Assembly: GCF_000425065.1 (NCBI RefSeq)
Contig: NZ_AULB01000011.1
Coordinates: 232,604 to 296,603 of the forward strand
Source of the DNA: Actinomadura rifamycini DSM 43936
Lineage (GTDB): Bacteria; Actinomycetota; Actinomycetes; Streptosporangiales; Streptosporangiaceae
Direction of reading: 5' to 3'
DNA: 64,000 nt
Positions 26,624 through 34,781 of this stretch are shown here, in pieces (position 1 is the first letter of the stretch; each line of letters opens with the position of its first letter). A program made the position numbers and the translations under genes. The notes under the pieces were generated by a model that saw only the letters and a list, made by a program, of their open reading frames with translations, searched no databases and was not told the origin of the DNA.

Positions 26624-27699
26624 TCGTCTTCTGCGGGTACGCCAACGTCGACCTGACGGTCGAGGTCCCCGTGCTGCCCGGCCCGGCGGCGCGCGTGCAG
26701 GCCACCCGCGTCCGGCGCGGCGAGGGCGGGATGGCGGCGAACGCGGCGGTGGCCGCCGCCCGGATGGGGGCCGACGCCCGGTTCGCCGGGGTCGTCGGGC
26801 CCGACCCGGAGAGCACCGCGTTCCTCGCCGCCCTCGCCGGAGACGGCGTCGACACCCGCTGGACGTCCCGGTCGGGCGTCCTCACCACGGCCGTCGTGCT
26901 GCTCACCCCGGACGGGGAACGTTCCATCATCAGCCAGGACGACCTGGTGACGGCCGAGCAGGTGGCGTCCGCGGCGGCGGCCGCCCGGGAGGCCGGCGCC
27001 TGGCTCTACCTGGACGGCTACCGGTTCCCGGCGGCCGCGGACGTGCTCGCCGGATCCGGGCGGCCGCGCCTGGTCGTCGACCTCGACGGCTGCGACGGGC
27101 CCGACGCGATGCGGGCCGCGCTCGCCGCGGCCGACCACGCGCTCGTCGGCCGCGCGCAGGCGACCGCGTTCCTCGCCCCCGACACGGACCCCGGCCCCGG
27201 CGGCCACGCGGCGGCGGACGCCGCGCTGGCCGCCGAGGCCGCCGCGCATCGGGTAAACCTGGTGGTCACCGACGGTGCGCGCGGCTGGACGCTGTTCGCG
27301 CCGGACGGCGCGCGGCACGCCGGCGCGGCGATCCGCGTGACGGCCGTGGACGCCACCGGGGCGGGGGACTGCTTCGCCGGCGTCTACTGCGCGGAGCTCG
27401 ACCGGGGGACCGCCCCGCCGGACGCGGCCCGCACGGCCGCCGTCGCGGCCGGGCTGTCGTGCACCCGGCCGGGGGCGCGCGACGGCCTGCCGCACCGCGC
27501 GTCCGTCCTGTCCCGGATCCGCGCCGAGAACGACCCCCGAACCACCGCCCCCCGCCCGGACGACCGACCCGCCGACCTCCGAACGACCGAACCCCGAACG
27601 ACCGAACCCCGAACGGACGGCTCCCGCCCGAACGACTCCCGCACACCGGCCCCGGACGCGCCCGCCGCGCCCGCCCGGCCCCATCGAGAGGAGACATGA
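26620..27699 (+). CDS. PfkB/ribokinase-family carbohydrate kinase with repeat tail
   Basis: 359 residues. PfkB hallmarks: the glycine-rich start GEGGMAANAAVAAARMGADA and the anion-hole/catalytic motif DATGAGDCFAGVYCAELD with the base Asp. It would phosphorylate the imported sugar or a derivative. The catalytic domain ends near residue 305; the last ~50 residues are a hydrophilic tail with a twice-repeated RTTEP, encoded by a 15-bp tandem repeat (27581-27610). The GTG start overlaps the BtpA stop; its stop overlaps the ATG of the next gene (ATGA), so translation is coupled. Confidence 0.88.
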   Translation: MIVFCGYANVDLTVEVPVLPGPAARVQATRVRRGEGGMAANAAVAAARMGADARFAGVVGPDPESTAFLAALAGDGVDTRWTSRSGVLTTAVVLLTPDGERSIISQDDLVTAEQVASAAAAAREAGAWLYLDGYRFPAAADVLAGSGRPRLVVDLDGCDGPDAMRAALAAADHALVGRAQATAFLAPDTDPGPGGHAAADAALAAEAAAHRVNLVVTDGARGWTLFAPDGARHAGAAIRVTAVDATGAGDCFAGVYCAELDRGTAPPDAARTAAVAAGLSCTRPGARDGLPHRASVLSRIRAENDPRTTAPRPDDRPADLRTTEPRTTEPRTDGSRPNDSRTPAPDAPAAPARPHREET

Positions 27700-28712
27700 T
27701 GCGACACGCGGTGCGGGCCGTGGTCGCGCTCTGCCTGCTGCTGACGGCGACGGTCGGGTGCGACGTGCAGGCCAGGCGTGAGATCGCGGCCGAGAAGAAG
27801 GCCACCGAGAAGGGGCCGCCGCCGCCCGAGCGGATCGCGGAGTCCTGCGAGGTGGACGGGCGGCCGCCCAGGATCGGCGTCGTCCCGATCAACCTCCAGG
27901 CCCTCTTCTTCAACCAGATCAACACGGGCGCGAAGACGGTCGCGGACGCGGCCGGGGCGCACATGCAGGTCGTCAACGGGGACGACGACTCGGCGAAGCA
28001 GGCCGACGCGATCGACAACCTGGTCGCGGGCGACTACGACGCGATCATCGTGGACGCGGTCGACACCGAGGGCATCAAGCCCGCGATCCGGCGCGCGAAG
28101 GCCGCCGGGGTGCCGGTCGTCGCGGTCGACGCCACCGTCGACGACCCGGCCGTCGCCACCCAGGTCGGCACGGCCAACGCCGAGGGCGGCGAGCAGATCG
28201 CCGCGGAGCTGCTGGAGATGTCCGGCGGGAAGGGCGGGATCGGCGTCGTCGGCGCCCTGAACAGCACCGTCCAGAACGAGCGGCAGAAGGGCTTCACCGA
28301 CGCGGTCACCGCGGGCGGCATGAAGATCGAGACGGTGGTGGACGGCCGCAACGTCCAGGAGCAGGCCCAGACCGCCGCCGAGAACCTGCTGACCGGCAAC
28401 CCCGACCTGCCCTACGCGTACGCGACGGGCGAGCCCGCGCTGATCGGCCTCGCGGCGGCCGTCCGCAGCCAGGAGCGCACCGACGACATCGAGGTCGTCG
28501 GCTGGGACCTGTCCCAGCAGGCCGTGGACGGGCTCCGGGAGGGCTGGATCGCCGGCGTCGTCCAGCAGAACACCTTCACGTTCGGCCACGCCGCCATGAA
28601 CGCCGCGATCGACCTCGCCTGCGGCCGGTCCGCCCCGGCGGACGTGCCCGTCCCGACGCAGATCGTCACGCCCGCGAACGTCTCGGACTACCTGTACTAC
28701 CTGGAGAAGTGA
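27696..28712 (+). CDS. Sugar ABC transporter substrate-binding lipoprotein (RbsB-like)
   Basis: 338 residues. Signal peptide with lipobox LTATVGC places the mature protein on the outer face of the membrane. The body is a type I periplasmic-binding fold like ribose/galactose binders: FFNQINTGAKTVADAAGAHM, DAIIVDAVDTEGIKPAIRRA, VPVVAVDATVDDP, VVGWDLSQQAVDGLREGWIA and VVQQNTFTFGHAAMNAAIDL. GAGAGGAGAC precedes the start. It delivers the substrate to the ATPase/permease pair immediately downstream; the ligand identity is unknown. Confidence 0.92.
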   Translation: MMRHAVRAVVALCLLLTATVGCDVQARREIAAEKKATEKGPPPPERIAESCEVDGRPPRIGVVPINLQALFFNQINTGAKTVADAAGAHMQVVNGDDDSAKQADAIDNLVAGDYDAIIVDAVDTEGIKPAIRRAKAAGVPVVAVDATVDDPAVATQVGTANAEGGEQIAAELLEMSGGKGGIGVVGALNSTVQNERQKGFTDAVTAGGMKIETVVDGRNVQEQAQTAAENLLTGNPDLPYAYATGEPALIGLAAAVRSQERTDDIEVVGWDLSQQAVDGLREGWIAGVVQQNTFTFGHAAMNAAIDLACGRSAPADVPVPTQIVTPANVSDYLYYLEK

Positions 28713-29479
28713 TGACCGAACCACCCCTGGTCTCACTGCGTGGCATCACCAAGTCGTTCGGTGCGGTGAAGTCGCTGCGCGGCGTCGACCTCACGCTGGC
28801 GCCGGGCGAGGTCCTCGGCCTCGTCGGCGACAACGGCGCCGGGAAGTCCACGCTGATGAAGGTCCTGGCCGGCGCGCTGCAGCACGACACCGGGACGATC
28901 GAGATCGACGGCCGCGAGGTGCGGTTCGGCAGCCCCGCCGACGCGCGCCGCGAGCGGATCGGGATCGTCTACCAGGACCTCGCGCTGTGCGACACGCTCG
29001 ACGTCGCGAGCAACCTGTTCCTCGGGCGCGAGCCCCGCAGGGGACCGTTCATCGACCGCCGCACCATGCACCGCCGGGCCGCCGAGACGCTGTCGGAGCT
29101 GCACGTCCGCGTCAAGTCGACGTACCAGGAGATCGGGCACCTGTCCGGCGGGCAGCGGCAGGCCGTGGCGATCGCCCGCGCGGTGTCGTTCAAGCCGCGC
29201 GTGCTGATCCTGGACGAGCCGACGGCGGCCCTCGCGGTCGCCGAGGTCCGCCAGGTCCTCGCGATGATCAAGGACGTCGCGGCGCAGGGCGTCGGCGTCA
29301 TCCTCATCACCCACCGGCTGCAGGACCTGTTCGAGGTCTGCGACCGCATCACCGTTATGTACGAGGGCCGCAGCGTGGACGACGAGCCGGTGTCCGCGCT
29401 CGACATCGAGCGGCTCGTCGCCCTGATCACCCGCTCCGGCGCCGCCACCGGGCCCGAGTCCACCGAGGAGGTGGCCTGA
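28712..29479 (+). CDS. Sugar ABC transporter ATP-binding protein (single NBD)
   Basis: 255 residues. Walker A GDNGAGKST, signature LSGGQRQAVAIA, Walker B VLILDEPT and the H-loop ITHRLQDLFEV are all present. It resembles one half of RbsA (or FrcA-type); having only one NBD means it must form a homodimer. The ATG shares a base with the stop of the binding-protein gene, with GGAG 5 nt upstream. Confidence 0.93.
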   Translation: MTEPPLVSLRGITKSFGAVKSLRGVDLTLAPGEVLGLVGDNGAGKSTLMKVLAGALQHDTGTIEIDGREVRFGSPADARRERIGIVYQDLALCDTLDVASNLFLGREPRRGPFIDRRTMHRRAAETLSELHVRVKSTYQEIGHLSGGQRQAVAIARAVSFKPRVLILDEPTAALAVAEVRQVLAMIKDVAAQGVGVILITHRLQDLFEVCDRITVMYEGRSVDDEPVSALDIERLVALITRSGAATGPESTEEVA

Positions 29480-29480
29480 C

Positions 29481-30527
29481 ATGACCGTGCAGGCCCCGCC
29501 CGCGCCCACCGTCCGCGCCGAGACGCCCGGCCTGTGGGAACGCGCCAACAAGGCGACCCTGGCGATGGCGGGCGTGACCGTCGCGCTGTTCGCGGTCTTC
29601 GGGATCGCCTCCGACAACTTCCTGACCTTCGACAACATGTCGAACCTGGCGACCCAGGTCGCGATCACGCTGATCGTCGCGGTGGCGATGACGTTCGTGA
29701 TCACCACCGGGCAGATCGACCTGTCGGTGGGGTCGACGGTCGCGTTCGTCGCCGTCCTGACCGCCGAGATGCTCCAGGCGGGCTGGGACTCCTCCCTCGT
29801 GATCGTCGCGGCCCTGCTGGCCGGGCTGTTCTGGGGCGGGGTGAACGGCTACCTGTCGGCCTACCACCGGATCCCGCCGTTCATCGTCACGCTCGCGACG
29901 ATGTCGGTGATCCGCGGGCTGGCGCAGCTGTGGACCGAGGGCTTCTCGGTCCCCATCGACGCCCGGCTGTACGTCGCCAAGATCGGCCGCGCGGAGTTCC
30001 TCGGCTTCTCCGCGCTGGCGTGGATCGCGCTCGGCACCGTGGTGATCGGCGCGGTGCTGCTCGCCAAGACCCGGTTCGGCAACTACGTCAACGGGATCGG
30101 CTCGCAGGAGGAGTCGGTCCGCCGCGCCGGGGTGAACACGAACCGCATCAAGATGGTCGCGCTGATGCTGACCGGGCTCGCCGCGGGCGTCGCCGGGCTG
30201 CTCACGGCGGCCCGGCTCGGCTCCGGCTCGGCGAACTCCGCGCAGGCGTTCGAGCTGACCGTGATCGCGGCGGTCGTGCTCGGCGGCACCGACCTGTTCG
30301 GCGGCCGCGGCACGATGACCGGCACCGTCATCGGCGCGCTGATCACCGGGATGATCGCCAACGGGCTGACGCTGCTCGGGGTGAGCCCGTTCCTCACGCC
30401 GATCGTCACCGGCCTGGTGCTGCTCGCCGCGATCTGGCTCAACCTGCGCGGCCACGGCATCGCGGAGCTGGGCGCGCACCTCCTGGGACGCGGCCGCGGA
30501 CGGGACCGCGCGAAGGAACCCGCGTGA
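29481..30527 (+). CDS. Sugar ABC transporter permease (RbsC-like)
   Basis: 348 residues, about ten hydrophobic segments. Family motifs: FVITTGQIDLSVGSTVAFVA, GYLSAYHRIPPFIVTLATMS, GNYVNGIGSQEESVRRAGVN and AVVLGGTDLFGGRGTMTGTV. It forms the membrane channel with the upstream ATPase and lipoprotein. Basic C-terminal tail (GRGRGRDRAK). The stop overlaps the GTG of the next gene, keeping the operon coupled. Confidence 0.94.
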   Translation: MTVQAPPAPTVRAETPGLWERANKATLAMAGVTVALFAVFGIASDNFLTFDNMSNLATQVAITLIVAVAMTFVITTGQIDLSVGSTVAFVAVLTAEMLQAGWDSSLVIVAALLAGLFWGGVNGYLSAYHRIPPFIVTLATMSVIRGLAQLWTEGFSVPIDARLYVAKIGRAEFLGFSALAWIALGTVVIGAVLLAKTRFGNYVNGIGSQEESVRRAGVNTNRIKMVALMLTGLAAGVAGLLTAARLGSGSANSAQAFELTVIAAVVLGGTDLFGGRGTMTGTVIGALITGMIANGLTLLGVSPFLTPIVTGLVLLAAIWLNLRGHGIAELGAHLLGRGRGRDRAKEPA

Positions 30528-31591
30528 CCGGGGACCGGCCCGCCCGCGGCGCGGCGGTCGAGGTGGCCACGGTGACCGGCCCGGCGTCCAGCGCGGACCT
30601 GGGCCTCACCCTCACCCACGAGCACCTGCGCAACGACGTCCGGAAGGCGGTCGGCGCGCCGGCGGACCCCGCGCTGGCGTACCTGCGCGACGCCCGCACG
30701 ACCCCCGAACTGGCCTGGCTGCTGCGCGAGGAGCCGTACGCCTGCCTGGACCACTGCACGCTGGACGACGACGCCGCGATGCTCGCCGACCTGCGGTCCT
30801 TCGCGGCCGCGGGCGGCGGGACGGTCGTGGACGTCACGCCGGGCGGCCTCGGCCGCGACCCGCTCGTCCTGCGGGCGTTCGCCGAGCGCAGCGGCCTGCG
30901 GATCGTCATGGGCTCCGGCTGGTACCTGGAGCCGTACCACCCGCCGCACCTGGCCGGGACGGACGAGCGCGGCCTCGCGGCCGAGCTGGTCGCGGAGCTC
31001 ACGGACGGCGTCGCCGGCACGGGCGTCCGTCCGGGCGTGATCGGCGAGATCGGCGTGTCGCCGGACTTCACGCCCGCCGAGCACCGCGCGCTGCGGGCCG
31101 CGGCCCGCGCGCAGCGGGAGACCGGCGTCCCGCTCTACGTGCACCTGCCCGGCTGGCAGCGGCGCGCGCACGAGGTCCTCGACATCGTCCTGGACGAGTA
31201 CGGCGTGCCGCCCGGCGCGGTGGTCCTGTGCCACATGGACCCGTCCCACGACGACCCGGGCTACCAGCGCGCGGTCGCGGACCGGGGCGTCTGGCTGGAG
31301 TTCGACATGATCGGCATGCCGTTCCGCTACCCGGGCGAAGGGCAGTCGCCCGCCCCGCACGAGACCGCCCGCGCGGTCACGTGGCTCGTCGTGCACGGGT
31401 ACGGCGGGCGGCTGCTGCTCAGCCACGACGTCTTCCTCAAGAGCATGCTCACCGCCTACGGAGGCAACGGCTTCCGGTACGTGCCGACCCTGTTCGTCCG
31501 GCGCCTGACCGAGCTCGGCGTACCGCGCCGCGTGGCGGAGGGCCTGCTGCGCGACAACCCCGCCCGGCTGTTCGAGGCCGCCGCGGCCTGA
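30524..31591 (+). CDS. Phosphotriesterase-family hydrolase (probable lactonase-like)
   Basis: 355 residues, amidohydrolase-fold TIM barrel of the PTE/PHP group. Metal ligands are visible as THEHLRNDV (HxH), VIGEIGVSPDF (Glu in place of the carboxylated Lys), PLYVHLPG (His), VVLCHMDPSHDD (His) and LLLSHDVFLKS (Asp). Characterised relatives include sugar-lactone-phosphate hydrolases, which suits an operon with a sugar kinase; organophosphate hydrolysis is not implied. GTG start overlapping the permease stop, with GAAGGA upstream. Confidence 0.82.
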   Translation: MTGDRPARGAAVEVATVTGPASSADLGLTLTHEHLRNDVRKAVGAPADPALAYLRDARTTPELAWLLREEPYACLDHCTLDDDAAMLADLRSFAAAGGGTVVDVTPGGLGRDPLVLRAFAERSGLRIVMGSGWYLEPYHPPHLAGTDERGLAAELVAELTDGVAGTGVRPGVIGEIGVSPDFTPAEHRALRAAARAQRETGVPLYVHLPGWQRRAHEVLDIVLDEYGVPPGAVVLCHMDPSHDDPGYQRAVADRGVWLEFDMIGMPFRYPGEGQSPAPHETARAVTWLVVHGYGGRLLLSHDVFLKSMLTAYGGNGFRYVPTLFVRRLTELGVPRRVAEGLLRDNPARLFEAAAA

Positions 31592-31672
31592 CCGGCGCGG
31601 TCCCCGCGACCGTCCGGCGCCCGGCGGCGGCCGAGCACCCACGACCGACCCATCCGAAAGAGAGGAACCACA

Positions 31673-32419
31673 GTGAGCCGCGTCCTGATCGCAGGAGAGA
31701 GCTGGGTCACCCAGTCCACCCACATCAAGGGGGTGGACTCGTTCACCACCACCTCCTACGTCACCGGCGTCGAGCCGCTGCGCCGCGCGCTGGAGGGCCG
31801 GGGCCACGAGGTGGTGCACATGCCCGCCCATCTGGTGCCGGCCGAGTTCCCCGGGGACGCGGACGCCCTGGCGGCCTACGACGTCGTCGTCCTGTCGGAC
31901 ATCGGCGCGAACTCCCTGCAGCTCGCGCCGGAGGTGTTCGAGCAGGCCGTCCCGGGCCGGGACCGGCTCGGGGCTCTGCGCGACTGGACGCGGGACGGCG
32001 GCGGCCTGCTGATGGTCGGCGGGTACCTGTCGTTCACCGGGTTCGAGGCCAAGGGCGCGTTCCGCAACACGGTCCTGCACGAGGCGCTCCCGGTCGAGCT
32101 GCTGCCCGAGGACGACCGGGTGGAGCTGCCCGCCGGGGCCGGTGCGGCCGTCACCGACGCCGGCCACCCGGCGCTCGGCGGCGTCGCGGGGGACTGGCCG
32201 GTGCTGCTCGGCTACAACCGGGTCAAGGCCCGGGAGGGCACCGAGGTCCTGGCCACGCTGAACGGCGACCCGCTGGTCGCCGTCGCGGGGTACGGCACCG
32301 GCCGCTCGGCGGTGTTCACCTCCGACTGCTCGCCGCACTGGGCGCCGCGGCCGTTCTGCGAGGACTGGGACGGCTACGCGAAGGTGTTCGGCGGCCTGGT
32401 CGAATGGCTCGCGGCGTGA
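31673..32419 (+). CDS. GATase1-like (PF07090/DUF1355-type) protein
   Basis: 248 residues, class I glutamine-amidotransferase-like fold. Family segments: VLIAGESWVTQSTHIKGVDS, HEVVHMPAHLVPAEFP, VVVLSDIGANSLQL, GGLLMVGGYLSFTGFEAKGA and VFTSDCSPHWAPRPF. No synthase partner is present, so true amidotransfer is unlikely; it may process or bind the sugar-derived compound. GTG start with GAGAGGA 8 nt upstream. Its stop overlaps the start of the tenA-like gene. Confidence 0.8.
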   Translation: MSRVLIAGESWVTQSTHIKGVDSFTTTSYVTGVEPLRRALEGRGHEVVHMPAHLVPAEFPGDADALAAYDVVVLSDIGANSLQLAPEVFEQAVPGRDRLGALRDWTRDGGGLLMVGGYLSFTGFEAKGAFRNTVLHEALPVELLPEDDRVELPAGAGAAVTDAGHPALGGVAGDWPVLLGYNRVKAREGTEVLATLNGDPLVAVAGYGTGRSAVFTSDCSPHWAPRPFCEDWDGYAKVFGGLVEWLAA

Positions 32420-33042
32420 CGCGTTCGCGGGCGCTGCTGGACGCGTGCGCCGAGCCGCTCGAGCGGGCCGCGGCCATGCGGTTCGCCGAGGACGTCCGCA
32501 CGGGCGCCCTCGGCGTGCAGGAGTTCGCCGACTACCTGGAGATCGAGGCGTCGTTCGTCGCCACCGCCGCGCGGCTGCACGGGCTGGCGATCTGGGACGC
32601 GCCGGACGCCGCGGCGATCGAGCGGAACGCGGCGGCCGTCCACGCGCTGACCACCGAGCAGGCCGACTACTTCCGCGCCGCCCGCGCGGCCTGGCCGGTC
32701 CCGGCGCGTCCGGGCGCGGCGGCGCGCGGCGCGGTGCTGTCGGAGTTCGCGCTGGCGGCGGCCCGCGAGGGCGGGCACCCGGCCGTGGTGACGGTGATGT
32801 TCGCCGCCGAGAGCCTGTACCTCGCCTGGTGCGGCCGGGCGCACCGGGAGGGCCGCGTCCCGGCGGGGCCGGTCGCCGACTGGGTCGCGCTGCACGCGGG
32901 CGACGCGTTCCGGCGGGGCGTCGAGGCGCTCGCGCGGGAGGTGGACGCGATCCCCGCGGACGTCCCGGACGACCGGCTCGCGCGCTGGTTCGCCGGGATG
33001 CTGGAAGCGGAGATCGCCTTCCACGACGCCGTCTACGCCTGA
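32416..33042 (+). CDS. TenA-family protein (aminopyrimidine aminohydrolase-like)
   Basis: 208 residues, all helical. TenA-like features: AAAMRFAEDVRTGALGVQEF, ADYLEIEASFVATAARLHGL, MFAAESLYLAWCGRAHREG with a Cys in the expected region, and the C-terminal Glu in FAGMLEAEIAFHDAVYA. TenA enzymes cleave thiamine or its pyrimidine breakdown product, releasing ammonia. Its position at the end of a sugar operon is unusual. The GTG start overlaps the preceding stop (GTGA); ATG 32404 is the alternative. Its 3' end overlaps the convergent LLM gene by 10 bp. Confidence 0.72.
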   Translation: MTRSRALLDACAEPLERAAAMRFAEDVRTGALGVQEFADYLEIEASFVATAARLHGLAIWDAPDAAAIERNAAAVHALTTEQADYFRAARAAWPVPARPGAAARGAVLSEFALAAAREGGHPAVVTVMFAAESLYLAWCGRAHREGRVPAGPVADWVALHAGDAFRRGVEALAREVDAIPADVPDDRLARWFAGMLEAEIAFHDAVYA

Positions 33043-33992
33043 CGCGGCCGACCGGCCAGGAGCGCCACGACCGGCGCGAACTCCTCCATCGCCGAGTCGG
33101 GCACCTGGTAGTAGGTGAACCCGTAGCGCTCCCGGCGCTCGGTCATCTGCGCGGCGATGTGCTCGGGCGGCCCGACGAACTGGGTCGGCATGCCCAGGAC
33201 GAGGTCGGCGTCGGCGCCCCAGCCGCGCGCCGCCGCCACCCGGGCGGCGGCGGCGCGCGGGTCGGCGCCGAACCGCGGCGTGACCATCATGCTCAGCTCG
33301 ACGTCCCGGTCCCCGGCGGCCTCCCGGACGCGGTCGACCTTGCGGGCGATCGTGTCCGGGAGCCGCTCGGTGATCGCGTCGGAGATGGCCCCCTCGGGGA
33401 GCGCCCGCGGCAGGATGCCCACCGTGTCGGCGTGCCGGCCGGCGATGCCGAGCATCCGGGGGCTTCCGGCGCCGATGACCAGCGGCGGGCGCCGCGCGGG
33501 CCGCGGGAAGACGGTCAGCCCGTCGATCCGGTAGTGCTCGCCGGCGAACACGGTCTTCTCGCCGGCCAGGAGGCTGCGGAGGATCAGCAGCGACTCCTCC
33601 AGCCGCCCGACCCGCGTCCCGGCGGCGTCGAACGGGATCCCGGCCGCCGCGTACTCGGCCCGCAGCCATCCGGCGCCGATGCCCAGCTCGAACCGCCCGC
33701 CCGACAGGTGGTCGAGCGTCGCGGCCTCCTTCGCGAGCAGCACCGGGTGCCGGTAGTCGTTGGCGAGGACCATCGTGCCCAGCCGCAGGGTGCCCGTGAC
33801 GGCCGCCGCCGAGGCGAGCGCGACCATCGGCGCGAGCTGGTCCCCGAAGGGCTCGGTCACGAAGTGGTCGCGCAGCGTCAGCGTCGCGTAGCCCAGCTCC
33901 TCCGCGCGGCGGGCGGTGGCGGCCAGCTCGGCGCCGGACCGGATCGACTCCCCGACGACCCCGAAGCGGAATGCGCGTGCCTGTTCGTCCAT
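33033..33992 (-). CDS. LLM-class F420-dependent oxidoreductase (TIGR03621-like)
   Basis: 319 residues, luciferase-like barrel. Segments seen: FRFGVVGESIRSGAELAATA, ELGYATLTLRDHFVTEPFGD, LRLGTMVLANDYRHPVLLAK, LDHLSGGRFELGIGAGWL. The C-terminal YGFTYYQVPDSAMEEFAPVV is typical for the F420 subgroup. Start ATG at MDEQARAF; an upstream ATG at 34004 adds four residues. Convergent with the sugar operon, so independently transcribed. Substrate unknown. Confidence 0.87.
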   Translation of the reverse strand: MDEQARAFRFGVVGESIRSGAELAATARRAEELGYATLTLRDHFVTEPFGDQLAPMVALASAAAVTGTLRLGTMVLANDYRHPVLLAKEAATLDHLSGGRFELGIGAGWLRAEYAAAGIPFDAAGTRVGRLEESLLILRSLLAGEKTVFAGEHYRIDGLTVFPRPARRPPLVIGAGSPRMLGIAGRHADTVGILPRALPEGAISDAITERLPDTIARKVDRVREAAGDRDVELSMMVTPRFGADPRAAAARVAAARGWGADADLVLGMPTQFVGPPEHIAAQMTERRERYGFTYYQVPDSAMEEFAPVVALLAGRPRQA

Positions 33993-34196
33993 GGCCCCGA
34001 GCATGGCGCCGGTACGGGCGGCGGCGCTGGCAGGAAAACGACGTGGGCTTCGCGAACCGGCGCGGGGGTCGGCGGACGCGCAGACCGGCGGGACGGGCGA
34101 GCGGCTCGGTCGCCGTCCGTGCGGCGTAAGGGCGTCACCGACTGCCCGGCCCCACCGGTCCATTCCAGCGTGCGTCGCGGACGGCCCGTCCGCAAG

Positions 34197-34715
34197 TCAC
34201 CGGGCGCCGTGCGGTTCGACGCGCTGGGCGAGCAGCCGCCCCGGCCAGTCGCCGACGGTGAACTCGGCCACCGGCTCGAAGCCGTTGCGGCGGTAGTACT
34301 CCACGAGCCGCCCGTCCCCGCCGCCGTAGCAGTCGACCCGCAGCAGCCGGGCGCCGCGCGCCGCGGCCTCCCGCTTCGCCTCGGCGATGAGGGCCGCGCC
34401 GACGCCGTGCCCGGCGAACGCGCGGTCGGTGACCAGCAGCGAGATGTACAGCTCCGGTTCGCCGGCGGGCTCCACGTAGGGCATCGGCTCCGGTCCGGCC
34501 GCCATGAACCCGGCGGGGCGGCCGTCGATCTCGGCCTCCCACACGCCGTTGTCGCGCGCGATGCCGGTGATCCGCTCCACCCGGCGCGGGTCCCGCGACC
34601 ACGGCTCGGTGCCCCACTGCCCGGACCGCCCCTCGCGGACGAGCCATTCCACCGCGCCGTCCAGCATCGCCAGCATCGCGGGCGCGCTCTCCGGCCCGCC
34701 CCTGCGGATCCTCAT
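34197..34715 (-). CDS. GNAT-family N-acetyltransferase
   Basis: 172 residues. The acetyl-CoA binding motif is VTDRAFAGHGVGAALIAEAK; the beta4 (ELYISLLV) and the C-terminal VEYYRRNGFEPVAEF fit the fold. Early residues RIRRGGPESAPAMLAMLD are the usual start. The substrate cannot be told. Transcribed in the same direction as the LLM gene but separated by 200 bp. Confidence 0.88.
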   Translation of the reverse strand: MRIRRGGPESAPAMLAMLDGAVEWLVREGRSGQWGTEPWSRDPRRVERITGIARDNGVWEAEIDGRPAGFMAAGPEPMPYVEPAGEPELYISLLVTDRAFAGHGVGAALIAEAKREAAARGARLLRVDCYGGGDGRLVEYYRRNGFEPVAEFTVGDWPGRLLAQRVEPHGAR

Positions 34716-34781
34716 GTGCCACCTCCGCCGGTGATCATCGCACGGCGGGACGGCGGGACGGCGGGGGCGGCCCGCCCGGCG

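Noticed and set aside
30083..32338. 751-residue minus frame opposite the sugar operon
   Set aside because: Antisense shadow; the plus-strand genes there have clear families, coupled starts and motifs.
34738..34765. GGGACGGC short tandem repeat after the phosphotransferase gene
   Set aside because: Only about three copies of 9 bp; ordinary slippage in GC-rich intergenic DNA.
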